A stretch of DNA of 35,411 nucleotides from Saccharofermentans sp. Its GTDB lineage: Bacteria; Bacillota; Clostridia; Saccharofermentanales; Saccharofermentanaceae. The DNA lies in the NCBI GenBank assembly GCA_024683485.1, contig JAIKYD010000098.1, positions 1 to 35,411 on the forward strand, in the 5' to 3' direction. A program made the position numbers and the translations under genes. Positions 9,319 to 16,051 of this stretch are shown here, piece by piece (position 1 is the first letter of the stretch; each line of letters opens with the position of its first letter). The notes beneath the pieces are model-generated. The model saw nothing but the letters and a program-made list of their open reading frames with translations, was not told the origin of the DNA and made no database searches.

Positions 9319-9933
9319 TTATGCACCAAACAGTCTGCTCATTCTGTCAACGACCTTGTTAAGATCCTGGATAGAATCATTGAGGCTATCAACATCTATA
9401 TCACTAATTTTCGTAATAGCCTCTGTCATGGAATCCGTATTATCGCTAAGCACCTTATCAACATCAGCTATCATGACATTCATGCCGTCCAGCGAACCGT
9501 TCAGATTCTCAAGTGTATCCTCTGCCTGACTGACCAGTTTCTCGGCTTCGGCAAGCGTGGACTGAACCTGGTTCAGAGTACTGAGCACCGGGGGAACAAT
9601 GATAATTGCCGCAACAACAAACACGGCAGCAATAATGAACAGGGCGAATGCAACAACGGTTGTTCTTTGCGCCGCCTTCTTCTCATATTTGAGGATCTCG
9701 GACTGAAGATCGTGATCGGAATAATCAACATACTTGCCTTTAACGATCTTATCTTCCCTAACATCTTCATTTGCAGGTTCTGCAGAAGGAGCAGGCTTTT
9801 CAGCAGGAGCCTTTTCTGCTTCGCCGGTCTCATTCTTAACTTCTTCCTGAACAGGAGCAGATACTTCTTCTGCTTTGGTCTCAGTCTCTTTTGCTTCTTC
9901 AGCAGCTTCGTTTATCTTTTTCTCGTCTTCCAT
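9319..9933 (-). CDS. Acidic single-pass membrane protein of unknown function
   Basis: This 204-residue protein belongs to no family I recognise. Residues 1-60 are Glu/Ala/Lys/Pro-rich and probably disordered in the cytoplasm. A transmembrane helix lies at ~91-117. The remaining ~85 residues have a heptad-like pattern (for example LNDSIQDLNKVVDRM) consistent with an extracytoplasmic coiled coil. GGGGAG precedes the ATG. It is the first gene of a three-gene unit with the response regulator and kinase, spaced by 9 and 0 nt, which suggests an accessory role in signalling such as interaction with the kinase in the membrane. The opposite strand also has a 216-codon open frame here, but that frame has no comparable support. 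Confidence 0.75.
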   Translation of the reverse strand: MEDEKKINEAAEEAKETETKAEEVSAPVQEEVKNETGEAEKAPAEKPAPSAEPANEDVREDKIVKGKYVDYSDHDLQSEILKYEKKAAQRTTVVAFALFIIAAVFVVAAIIIVPPVLSTLNQVQSTLAEAEKLVSQAEDTLENLNGSLDGMNVMIADVDKVLSDNTDSMTEAITKISDIDVDSLNDSIQDLNKVVDRMSRLFGA

Positions 9934-9970
9934 AACAAATCTCCCCTGAAATAAATGTGTATAAACAGTT

Positions 9971-9999
9971 CACCTCCAAAGCAATAAGCATTGGAGGTG
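9971..9999 (-). terminator. Hairpin at the 3' end of the purine operon
   Basis: A perfect 9-bp inverted repeat, CACCTCCAA (9971-9979) and TTGGAGGTG (9991-9999), with an 11-nt loop lies 14 nt after the stop of the AICAR transformylase gene. The T-tract is poor (GAACTGTTTAT), so it may be a weak terminator or an mRNA 3'-end stabiliser. The loop-side arm contains GGAGGTG, which could be mistaken for a ribosome binding site. Confidence 0.5.
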
Positions 10000-10012
10000 A
10001 ATCAGAAACATA

Positions 10013-11194
10013 TTAATGGTGGAAAAGTCTCATGCCCGTAAACGCCATAGCGATTCCGTACTTATTGCAGGTCATGATGACATGATCGTCACGGATCGAT
10101 CCGCCGGGTTCAGCGATGTACTTTACACCGCTCTTGTGGGCACGCTCGATGTTATCGCCGAAGGGGAAGAATGCATCAGAACCAAGTGCAACGTTGTCAT
10201 TCTTAGCAAGCCATGCTTTCTTCTCTTCTCTTGTGAACACTTCAGGCTTTACCTTGAAGATGTTCTGCCATGTACCTTCAGCAAGAACGTCTTCGTACTC
10301 ATCAGAGATGTAAACATCGATTGCGTTGTCTCTGTCGGGCCGGCGGATGTCATCAACGAACTGAAGTCCCAATACCTGAGGGCTCTGTCTGAGCCACCAG
10401 TTATCAGCTTTATTACCTGCAAGTCTTGTGCAGTGAATTCTTGACTGCTGGCCTGCACCGATACCGATTGCCTGGCCGTCCTTAACGTAGCAGACAGAAT
10501 TGGACTGTGTGTACTTCAAAGTGATAAGTGAGATCAAGAGATCGATCTTTTTATCTTCAGGAATATCCTTGTTGTCTGTTACAACATTGTCGAGGAGAGC
10601 ATGATTGATCTCGAACTCATTTCTTCCCTGCTCGAAGGTTACACCGTAAACCTGCTTTGTCTCGATCGGAGCGGGCTTATAGGAAGCATCAATCTTGATA
10701 ACATTGTATGTACCCTTTCTCTTTGTCTTAAGGATCTCAAGAGCCTCGGGTGTATAGTCGGGAGCGATGATACCGTCAGATACTTCTCTTGCGAGCATTG
10801 TTGCCGTGATGGCATCACAAGTATCAGACAGCGCTGTGAAGTCACCGTAGGAAGACATTCTGTCAGCGCCTCTGGCTCTTGCATAAGCACAGGCAATTGG
10901 AGAAAGTTCTCCGAGATCGTCTACGAAATAGATCTTTGCTTCTGTCTCTGACAGGGGCTTGCCTACCGCAGCGCCTGCAGGTGAAACGTGCTTAAAAGAT
11001 GTTGCAGCGGGAAGTCCTGTTGCTTCCTTGAGTTCTTTTACGAGCTGCCAGCCATTAAAGGCATCGAGCAGGTTGATATATCCCGGCTTGCCGTTAAGGA
11101 CTGTGATCGGAAGTTCTGATCCGTCCTGCATGAAGATCCTTGAAGGCTTCTGGTTAGGGTTGCATCCGTACTTAAGTTGCATCTCGCTTGACAT
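10013..11194 (-). CDS. Stand-alone AICAR transformylase (PurH C-terminal domain type)
   Basis: This 393-residue enzyme corresponds only to the formyltransferase half of PurH: it transfers a formyl group from 10-formyl-tetrahydrofolate to AICAR, giving FAICAR, the ninth step of IMP synthesis. The Lys-His catalytic motif is seen in SFKHVSPAGAA. RARGADRMSS, REVSDGIIAP, KYTQSNSVCY, GIGAGQQSRIHCTR and SDAFFPF are the conserved blocks of the family. The wording of these blocks is close to the human ATIC C-terminal half rather than to the usual bacterial KHVNPCG form. The N-terminal cyclohydrolase domain is absent, not truncated: the protein starts cleanly at the domain boundary with AAGGAG 7 nt before the ATG. 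The missing step is supplied by the gene 34 nt upstream, and this is the last gene of the operon. Confidence 0.93.
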   Translation of the reverse strand: MSSEMQLKYGCNPNQKPSRIFMQDGSELPITVLNGKPGYINLLDAFNGWQLVKELKEATGLPAATSFKHVSPAGAAVGKPLSETEAKIYFVDDLGELSPIACAYARARGADRMSSYGDFTALSDTCDAITATMLAREVSDGIIAPDYTPEALEILKTKRKGTYNVIKIDASYKPAPIETKQVYGVTFEQGRNEFEINHALLDNVVTDNKDIPEDKKIDLLISLITLKYTQSNSVCYVKDGQAIGIGAGQQSRIHCTRLAGNKADNWWLRQSPQVLGLQFVDDIRRPDRDNAIDVYISDEYEDVLAEGTWQNIFKVKPEVFTREEKKAWLAKNDNVALGSDAFFPFGDNIERAHKSGVKYIAEPGGSIRDDHVIMTCNKYGIAMAFTGMRLFHH

Positions 11195-11228
11195 TGTCGT
11201 TCTCCTTTATTTCTTTAATTCCCGAAAA

Positions 11229-11945
11229 TTACTTGACGTTCTTGTTTACGATCCTGGTCTCTGCCTCGCCCGTTGCTATATCTATGTAGCGGACAAAGAG
11301 CGACACCTTGTTATCCTCGTTAAGGCTTGTCCATACTTCATTAGTGAATGTATCGATGTCACCGCTGAGTTCGACCTTCTCAGGCTCGCCATCAAATGAA
11401 GGAAGCGGACTGCCGTCACCCATATATGTATGGATGAATCTTCCGATACCGGCCTTGGGATTTGTATATGTGAATGTGTGACGCTCGCATGAATCCGGAT
11501 CGCCGTCATCGCTCTTAAGGATGGACATTGCGAAATTGTATGTGCCATTCTCAACGTGCATAATTCCGGAGATCCTCGGAGTATAATTCGGAGCATCATC
11601 TTCGAACTCCCTGCCTCTTAATGACTGCTCGAAAGTCATCTGCTTGTCCATGAGCTCATAGATAGTATCAGTCTGGTCACCGTTTGTGACGATAGTCTTA
11701 TTGCCAAGAACTCTTACGGGTGAATAAATGATGAGGTGCGGATCGGTAAGAAGTGAGGGATCAAAAGCCTCTGTCTTGATTCCGTCATCAGTTGCCGTAA
11801 ATACGCGGTTTCTTGAGTTAACGCTTCTTCCCATAATGAAATAAGCAGTTACAGCATACTTGCCGTCAGCAGATTTGCCGATTACGATTCCTCTTCCGGG
11901 ATAGGCATTCTCTTTAAGGATCTGGCCAAGGTTCTGTGTGATCAT
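11229..11945 (-). CDS. PurO-like IMP cyclohydrolase
   Basis: This 238-residue protein resembles the PurO / IMP cyclohydrolase-like family first characterised in methanogenic archaea, which closes the ring of FAICAR to give IMP without the bacterial PurH N-terminal domain. Supporting segments are YPGRGIVIG, AYFIMGRSVNSRNR with its Arg/Asn-rich turn, DPSLLTDPHLIIY and the later ESG-like YTPRISG strand. The fold family is Ntn-hydrolase-like. GGAGG lies 5 nt before the start. Its place directly before the stand-alone AICAR transformylase gives strong contextual support: together the two genes replace bifunctional PurH. The spacing of 34 nt to that gene and 29 nt from purN indicates one transcript. 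Confidence 0.85.
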   Translation of the reverse strand: MITQNLGQILKENAYPGRGIVIGKSADGKYAVTAYFIMGRSVNSRNRVFTATDDGIKTEAFDPSLLTDPHLIIYSPVRVLGNKTIVTNGDQTDTIYELMDKQMTFEQSLRGREFEDDAPNYTPRISGIMHVENGTYNFAMSILKSDDGDPDSCERHTFTYTNPKAGIGRFIHTYMGDGSPLPSFDGEPEKVELSGDIDTFTNEVWTSLNEDNKVSLFVRYIDIATGEAETRIVNKNVK

Positions 11946-11974
11946 ATTGCACCTCCAAAAAATTAGTATTTGGT

Positions 11975-12595
11975 TTATCTGATAGTACAGATGTTATTCT
12001 CTATAACAACCCTGCCGTCAGCAATAAGTCTTATAGCCTGAGGCAGAAGTTTCCATTCGCATTCCTGCATTATCCTCTTCTGCAGTGTCTCTGGAGTATC
12101 ATTAGGCAGGACATCTATTGCCTTCTGGAGCAGTATCGGGCCTTCATCATAATTCTCATTTACGAAGTGAACTGTAGCTCCTGATACCTTAACGCCCTTT
12201 GCAAGCGCTGCCTTATGCGGTCTTATGCCATACATCCCGGCACCGCAGAATGAAGGAATAAGAGCCGGATGGATATTGATTATCCTGTTTGAATAACGGC
12301 TGACGATTTTCGGTCCAAGCAAAGAAAGGTAACCTGCAAGAACAATAAGCTCTGCACCGGACTTCTCCACCTCTGCCACTACAGCATCGTCCCAAGCTTC
12401 GATCGAATCGAAATCCTTGCGTGAGACAACCGCAGACTTTATACCATTGTTAGCAGCTCTCTCCAGCGCGTAAGCATCCCTGGAAGATGACAGTACAAGA
12501 ACGATCTCGATATCCTTAAGGATACCATCCTTAGTATTATTGATTATCGCCTGGAGATTAGTACCTCCACCTGACACGAACACCGCAATCTTCAT
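11975..12595 (-). CDS. purN: Phosphoribosylglycinamide formyltransferase 1
   Basis: This 206-residue cytoplasmic enzyme converts GAR to FGAR with 10-formyl-tetrahydrofolate, step three of purine synthesis. The N-terminal GGGTNLQAII loop binds the substrate phosphate. Catalytic residues are N107 and H109 in INIHPALIPSF and D150 in NENYDEGPI, all at the usual spacing. Length matches the family. It is preceded by TAGGAG. It follows purF after a 107-nt gap that holds a long inverted repeat, whereas purM normally sits between purF and purN in many Bacillota; purM must be elsewhere if the pathway is complete. Confidence 0.95.
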   Translation of the reverse strand: MKIAVFVSGGGTNLQAIINNTKDGILKDIEIVLVLSSSRDAYALERAANNGIKSAVVSRKDFDSIEAWDDAVVAEVEKSGAELIVLAGYLSLLGPKIVSRYSNRIINIHPALIPSFCGAGMYGIRPHKAALAKGVKVSGATVHFVNENYDEGPILLQKAIDVLPNDTPETLQKRIMQECEWKLLPQAIRLIADGRVVIENNICTIR

Positions 12596-12627
12596 TAACG
12601 TAGTCTCCTATTATTCTCCTGCTTCGA

Positions 12628-12714
12628 AAATATAACTATGTTGAGCGTGCTTTTCCACACAAGCGAGCTTTGCGAGCGCGGAGAACCCAAGCACGCGAAA
12701 CATCAGTTATATTT
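12628..12714. repeat. Long imperfect inverted repeat between purF and purN
   Basis: The left arm 12628-12652 and right arm 12689-12714 are complementary over AAATATAACT, ATGTT and GCGTGCTT, broken only by a 2-nt mismatch and one bulged base. Read as RNA on the minus strand, an inner CCGCGC/GUGUGG helix extends the hairpin to about 87 nt. The outer arm includes the last codons and stop of purF. The distal strand ends in UUAUAUUUU, so partial termination or attenuation is possible; an mRNA stabiliser or a small mobile palindromic element are alternatives. Confidence 0.75.
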
Positions 12715-14109
12715 GATTTTATGTACCGACTCCTCCTCATCATCCGGCTTTCCGGCAATGAAATCACCGTCGAAGCAAGCTGAGCAGACTCCGCAGTCGA
12801 TAGTGTTAAGCGAAGCTTTGAGATTCTCCAGACTGATATAAGCAAGGGAATCCGCACCAATCATGTCCCTGATCTCTTCAACTGTCTTTGAACTTGCTGG
12901 AAGTTCTGTCTCTGATGAAGCATTAACGCCGTAGCAGCATCCGAATCTTACCGGCGGTGAAGCAAGTCTTACATGTACTTCCTTCGCACCATTCTCTCTT
13001 AAGAACGTAATGATATGCTTTGTCGTCGTTCCTCTAACGAGAGAGTCGTCAACGATAGCGATCTTTTTGTCCTTGATGGCGGTCTTGAGAGCCGCGAACT
13101 TCATTCTTACAGCGAGTTCTCTCTGCTGCTGCGTACTCTTGATGAATGTTCTTCCGACATATCTGTTCTTCAAAAGACCTGCACCGTACTGTACACCAAG
13201 GCCTGCGGCATAGCCTTCCGCAGCTGCATTACCAGAGTCCGGAGCACCAATAACGAGATCAACATTCGCAGGGCTTTCTTTTGCCAAAGCCATGCCAACT
13301 CTGTATCTTGAATCGAAGATGGACATCTTGTCGATCATCGAGTCAGGCCTTGCAACGTATACATACTCGAAAACGCATACCTTGCCGTCCTTCTTTTCGA
13401 CATTCTCATCGTAACAGATGGAGCTCATGCCTTCTCCCGAAATGGTAATGATCTCACCGGGTTTGAAGTCTCTTACAGTCTCGCATCCGATGGCATCGAG
13501 AGCGCAGGATTCGGAAGAGATATAGTACTTGTCACCAAGCTTGCCTAAGATCAATGGTCTTAATCCATATGGATCCCTTACACCGATGAGCTTATTCTCT
13601 GTCATGAAGATCATGGCATAAACGCCGTGTATCTCCTTCATGGTCTCAAGGATCGCATGCTCGCAGTCCTCTGTTCTTATCCTGTTTCTGGAGAAAAGCG
13701 AAAGAATTATCTCGGAATCCGTATTTGTCTGGAAGATAGCGCCCTGATCCTTGAGTTCATCTCTGATCTTGTTTGCGTTCATGATGACCGAATCAGATGT
13801 AAGCGCAATGCTTCCCACTCTTGACTTGATTGAGATAGGCTGGATGGCATCCGTACCGCTTTCTCTTGGTGATCCGCCTCTTGTATGTCCGATAGCACAT
13901 GTTCCTGTCAGAGCAGAAAGTGTAACTTCATCAAAAACATCAGTTACAAGACCCGGGGCTTTATGTACGAGAAATGTTCCGTCATCATTTACTGCGATTC
14001 CCGCAGATTCCTGACCCCTGTGCTGCAACGAGAAAATGCCGTAGTAAGTATCTCTCGTTACGTCCTGCTTTCTACCCTTGATATCATAGCAACCGAAAAC
14101 TCCGCTCAT
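12703..14109 (-). CDS. purF: Amidophosphoribosyltransferase with degenerate glutaminase site
   Basis: This 468-residue protein aligns along its length with PurF, which makes phosphoribosylamine from PRPP and the ammonia released from glutamine. The phosphoribosyltransferase half is intact: IAIVDDSLVRGTT (351-362), PDSGNAAAEGYA, KNRYVGRTF. Fe-S ligands appear kept at C245, C391 or C392, C442 and C445. The Ntn glutaminase half is altered. The N terminus reads MSGVFG, with Ser2 in place of the obligatory nucleophile Cys; the HVRY(S/T)T motif is HTRGGS (75-80); and the oxyanion AHNGN is TSDSV (104-108). An in-frame TAA three codons upstream rules out a propeptide bearing a Cys. QHRGQESAG is still present. 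It may use free ammonia, rely on another glutaminase, or be a regulatory paralogue of a second purF. AAAGGA lies 13 nt before the ATG. Confidence 0.88.
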   Translation of the reverse strand: MSGVFGCYDIKGRKQDVTRDTYYGIFSLQHRGQESAGIAVNDDGTFLVHKAPGLVTDVFDEVTLSALTGTCAIGHTRGGSPRESGTDAIQPISIKSRVGSIALTSDSVIMNANKIRDELKDQGAIFQTNTDSEIILSLFSRNRIRTEDCEHAILETMKEIHGVYAMIFMTENKLIGVRDPYGLRPLILGKLGDKYYISSESCALDAIGCETVRDFKPGEIITISGEGMSSICYDENVEKKDGKVCVFEYVYVARPDSMIDKMSIFDSRYRVGMALAKESPANVDLVIGAPDSGNAAAEGYAAGLGVQYGAGLLKNRYVGRTFIKSTQQQRELAVRMKFAALKTAIKDKKIAIVDDSLVRGTTTKHIITFLRENGAKEVHVRLASPPVRFGCCYGVNASSETELPASSKTVEEIRDMIGADSLAYISLENLKASLNTIDCGVCSACFDGDFIAGKPDDEEESVHKIKYN

Positions 14110-14213
14110 GTGCTTTTAGCCGTCCTTTACTCTTGTTTATACATTTTGACCGTTCTTAAACGGTAAACTTCTGTTTTTATCTTCTGCCCGGCTAATCAAG
14201 CCGAGGCATTCAG

Positions 14214-14720
14214 TTAACCCATCTCAGCGATCTTCTGCTGAAGTCTTGCATCCCTTTCCTCAACCAAATCAGCAAGTCCTGCCTTGTAATCCTTGATCTT
14301 CTGCATAAGTTCAGGATCACTGATAGCAAGCATCTGGCAAGCGAGAATGGCAGCATTTGAGCCGCCGTCGATCGCAACCGTGGCTACGGGGATGCCCGTA
14401 GGCATCTGTACTGTAGCGTAGAGGGCATCAACACCGGCAAGCGCACCACCTTTACAGGGAACTCCGATTACAGGAAGTGCGGTATTTGCCGCAAGCACAC
14501 CTCCAAGGTGGGCAGCAAGTCCTGCTGCGGCAATAATGACCTTATAGCCTTCAGCTTCAGCATTCCGCGCAAGTGTCATAGCCTTATCCGGTGTTCTGTG
14601 CGCAGATGCAACTGTTGCTTTGAAACCTACGCCAAACTTGTTAAGCATCTTAAAACAGCCTTCCATTACCGGAAAATCGGAATCGGAACCCATTACTACA
14701 AGAACTTTGCCATCTGCCAT
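14214..14720 (-). CDS. purE: N5-carboxyaminoimidazole ribonucleotide mutase
   Basis: This 168-residue cytoplasmic enzyme interconverts N5-CAIR and CAIR in purine synthesis. The class I hallmarks are VMGSDSDFPVM near the N terminus, the catalytic SAHRTP and the later AAGLAAHLGG and LPVIGVPCKGG blocks. I start it at the ATG at 14720, with GGCAGG 8 nt upstream, instead of an in-frame TTG at 14726 that adds two residues and lacks a suitable ribosome binding site. It is the first purine gene of the operon, 32 nt after the CapA-like gene and 104 nt before purF. No purK lies next to it, so whether it works as a mutase or as a direct carboxylase depends on genes outside the window. Confidence 0.94.
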   Translation of the reverse strand: MADGKVLVVMGSDSDFPVMEGCFKMLNKFGVGFKATVASAHRTPDKAMTLARNAEAEGYKVIIAAAGLAAHLGGVLAANTALPVIGVPCKGGALAGVDALYATVQMPTGIPVATVAIDGGSNAAILACQMLAISDPELMQKIKDYKAGLADLVEERDARLQQKIAEMG

Positions 14721-14752
14721 AACCAATACCTGCCTTTAGTATTATCTAGTTA

Positions 14753-15922
14753 TCACTCGTCGCCCTGCGCCCAATTCAGGCGGTCCATGACTCTGAAATA
14801 TTCATCCGATTCCCACTCGTAAGGCTTCGGACAAAAGTCGTTTCCGGGTCTTGAGGAAGTCTGGGAATAGGGATAAACCCTCAGTCTATAGTCTACGCAA
14901 GAAGAGCCTGTGGAGTCCATAAGAAAATCGCATTGAATTATAACAGAATCAGGGTCTGATAATGAGTAATTTCCACCAAAACAAAAGTTCGAGAGCGAAT
15001 AGAAGATATAATGACCATTATACTTCTCGATAGGCTGCAGACGGTGCGGGTGTGTACCAACGACGATATCAACACCATAATCATCTATCAGGGAATGGGC
15101 GACATTCTTCTGCCTTTCAGTGGGCTCATAGACACCCTCAGCACCGAAATGGCAGGAAGCAATGATTATTGCCGCCCCGTCATCCCTCAGGTCTTCAATA
15201 ATACCAGCAACATCGGAAGCCCCCGTGTCATTTCCGAGCCCGACCATGCCGATAACAAACCCCTTATCTGTCGTGAAAGTCGCACCATATTTATCATCGC
15301 TCCAGATTATCCCGTACTCTTCAAGATTATCCCTTGTATCCTGAAGACCATTCTCCCAAAAATCCATCGTATGGTTGTTGGCTATATTAACAGCCTCAAT
15401 CCCCGCCAATGTAAGCATCTCGAGGTTCTCTGGATCCATTCTGAAGATATACTGGTTATCCTTGTGACCTGTCAGGTCTGTAACAGGATTCTCAAGATTG
15501 ATCAGAGTCATATCATCATTCTTAAACATTTCCGAACAGTTCTGGAAACAGTACTCCATATCCCCGTTAACAGTAGAATCGAACTTGCGGTTGCCGGATC
15601 TGTAATCCTGTGTCAGAGTGCAGTCTCCCGTAAAGGACACAGTTACAACACGCTCTTCAGGCGGAAGAGTCGGTGTAGGTGTAGGTGATGGCGTCGGAGT
15701 AGGCGACGGATAAGTCTCTGTGGATACAGTCTCAAGCATCATTGTAGTTGCCGCAGACTGCTGGACCTCCATGCTCAGGGTTGTCTCAACAGGTTCCACG
15801 GATTCAACGGATTCAGCCTGTTCAGTCTTATTGGAGCAGGAAGCTAAAACTGCAGTAAGCACCACGGTCAGTGTCAATGCCGTAAGGATATTCAACGTAC
15901 CGCGGTCTTTTCTACTGCTCAC
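14753..15922 (-). CDS. CapA/PgsA-type lipoprotein
   Basis: This 389-residue protein has an N-terminal lipoprotein signal with lipobox LASC, giving a lipidated C29, a Ser/Thr/Glu then Pro-Thr-rich linker (~30-90) and a CapA domain of the metallophosphoesterase-like superfamily. Metal-site motifs are SFTGDC, NLENPVTD, ANNHTMDF, SCHFGAE and GTHPHRLQ, followed by YSLSNFCFGG. Proteins of this family take part in poly-gamma-glutamate or polysaccharide assembly, but many clostridial members have no capB/capC partners and an unknown role; none are seen here. The start is a GTG at 15922, since the signal peptide needs this N terminus; the ribosome binding site AAAGG is rather distant (12 nt). It lies between PBP2 and purE on the same strand. 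Confidence 0.85.
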   Translation of the reverse strand: MSSRKDRGTLNILTALTLTVVLTAVLASCSNKTEQAESVESVEPVETTLSMEVQQSAATTMMLETVSTETYPSPTPTPSPTPTPTLPPEERVVTVSFTGDCTLTQDYRSGNRKFDSTVNGDMEYCFQNCSEMFKNDDMTLINLENPVTDLTGHKDNQYIFRMDPENLEMLTLAGIEAVNIANNHTMDFWENGLQDTRDNLEEYGIIWSDDKYGATFTTDKGFVIGMVGLGNDTGASDVAGIIEDLRDDGAAIIIASCHFGAEGVYEPTERQKNVAHSLIDDYGVDIVVGTHPHRLQPIEKYNGHYIFYSLSNFCFGGNYSLSDPDSVIIQCDFLMDSTGSSCVDYRLRVYPYSQTSSRPGNDFCPKPYEWESDEYFRVMDRLNWAQGDE

Positions 15923-15955
15923 TTAACGCTTCAGCCTTTCATAATAAATTACAAA

Positions 15956-15974
15956 TGCCGACACTAAGCCGGCA
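15956..15974 (-). terminator. Small hairpin after the PBP2 gene
   Basis: TGCCG (15956-15960) pairs with CGGCA (15970-15974) around a 9-nt loop. On the minus strand the stem is followed by ATTTGTAATTTATT, a moderately T-rich tract. It lies ~80 nt after the PBP2 stop and before the CapA-like gene. The stem is short, so this is a weak call. A possible promoter for the CapA-like gene (TTGAAT, 15-nt gap, TAGAAT at 15980-16006) overlaps the region. Confidence 0.35.
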
Positions 15975-16051
15975 AAATAATTCTAACATTCTTTTATATA
16001 ATTCAATAACAATATTTGCGAAAAACAGGCCTTTAATTCCGCCGCGATCCG

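Noticed and set aside
9304..9954. 216-codon plus-strand frame opposite the acidic membrane protein
   Set aside because: The minus-strand gene has a ribosome binding site, sensible membrane topology and operon spacing; the plus-strand frame is Cys/Phe-rich without support.
14148..14210. Two short hairpins between purE and purF (ACCGT/ACGGT and CGGCT/AGCCG) as a purine riboswitch
   Set aside because: Stems are only about 5 bp, there is no three-way junction or conserved purine-aptamer core, and no T-run follows.
14721..14726. TTG start for purE two codons upstream
   Set aside because: The ATG at 14720 has GGCAGG at proper spacing and gives the usual PurE N terminus.
15011..15688. 225-codon plus-strand frame opposite the CapA-like gene
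   Set aside because: It lies wholly within a well-supported CapA domain and shows no recognisable motif.
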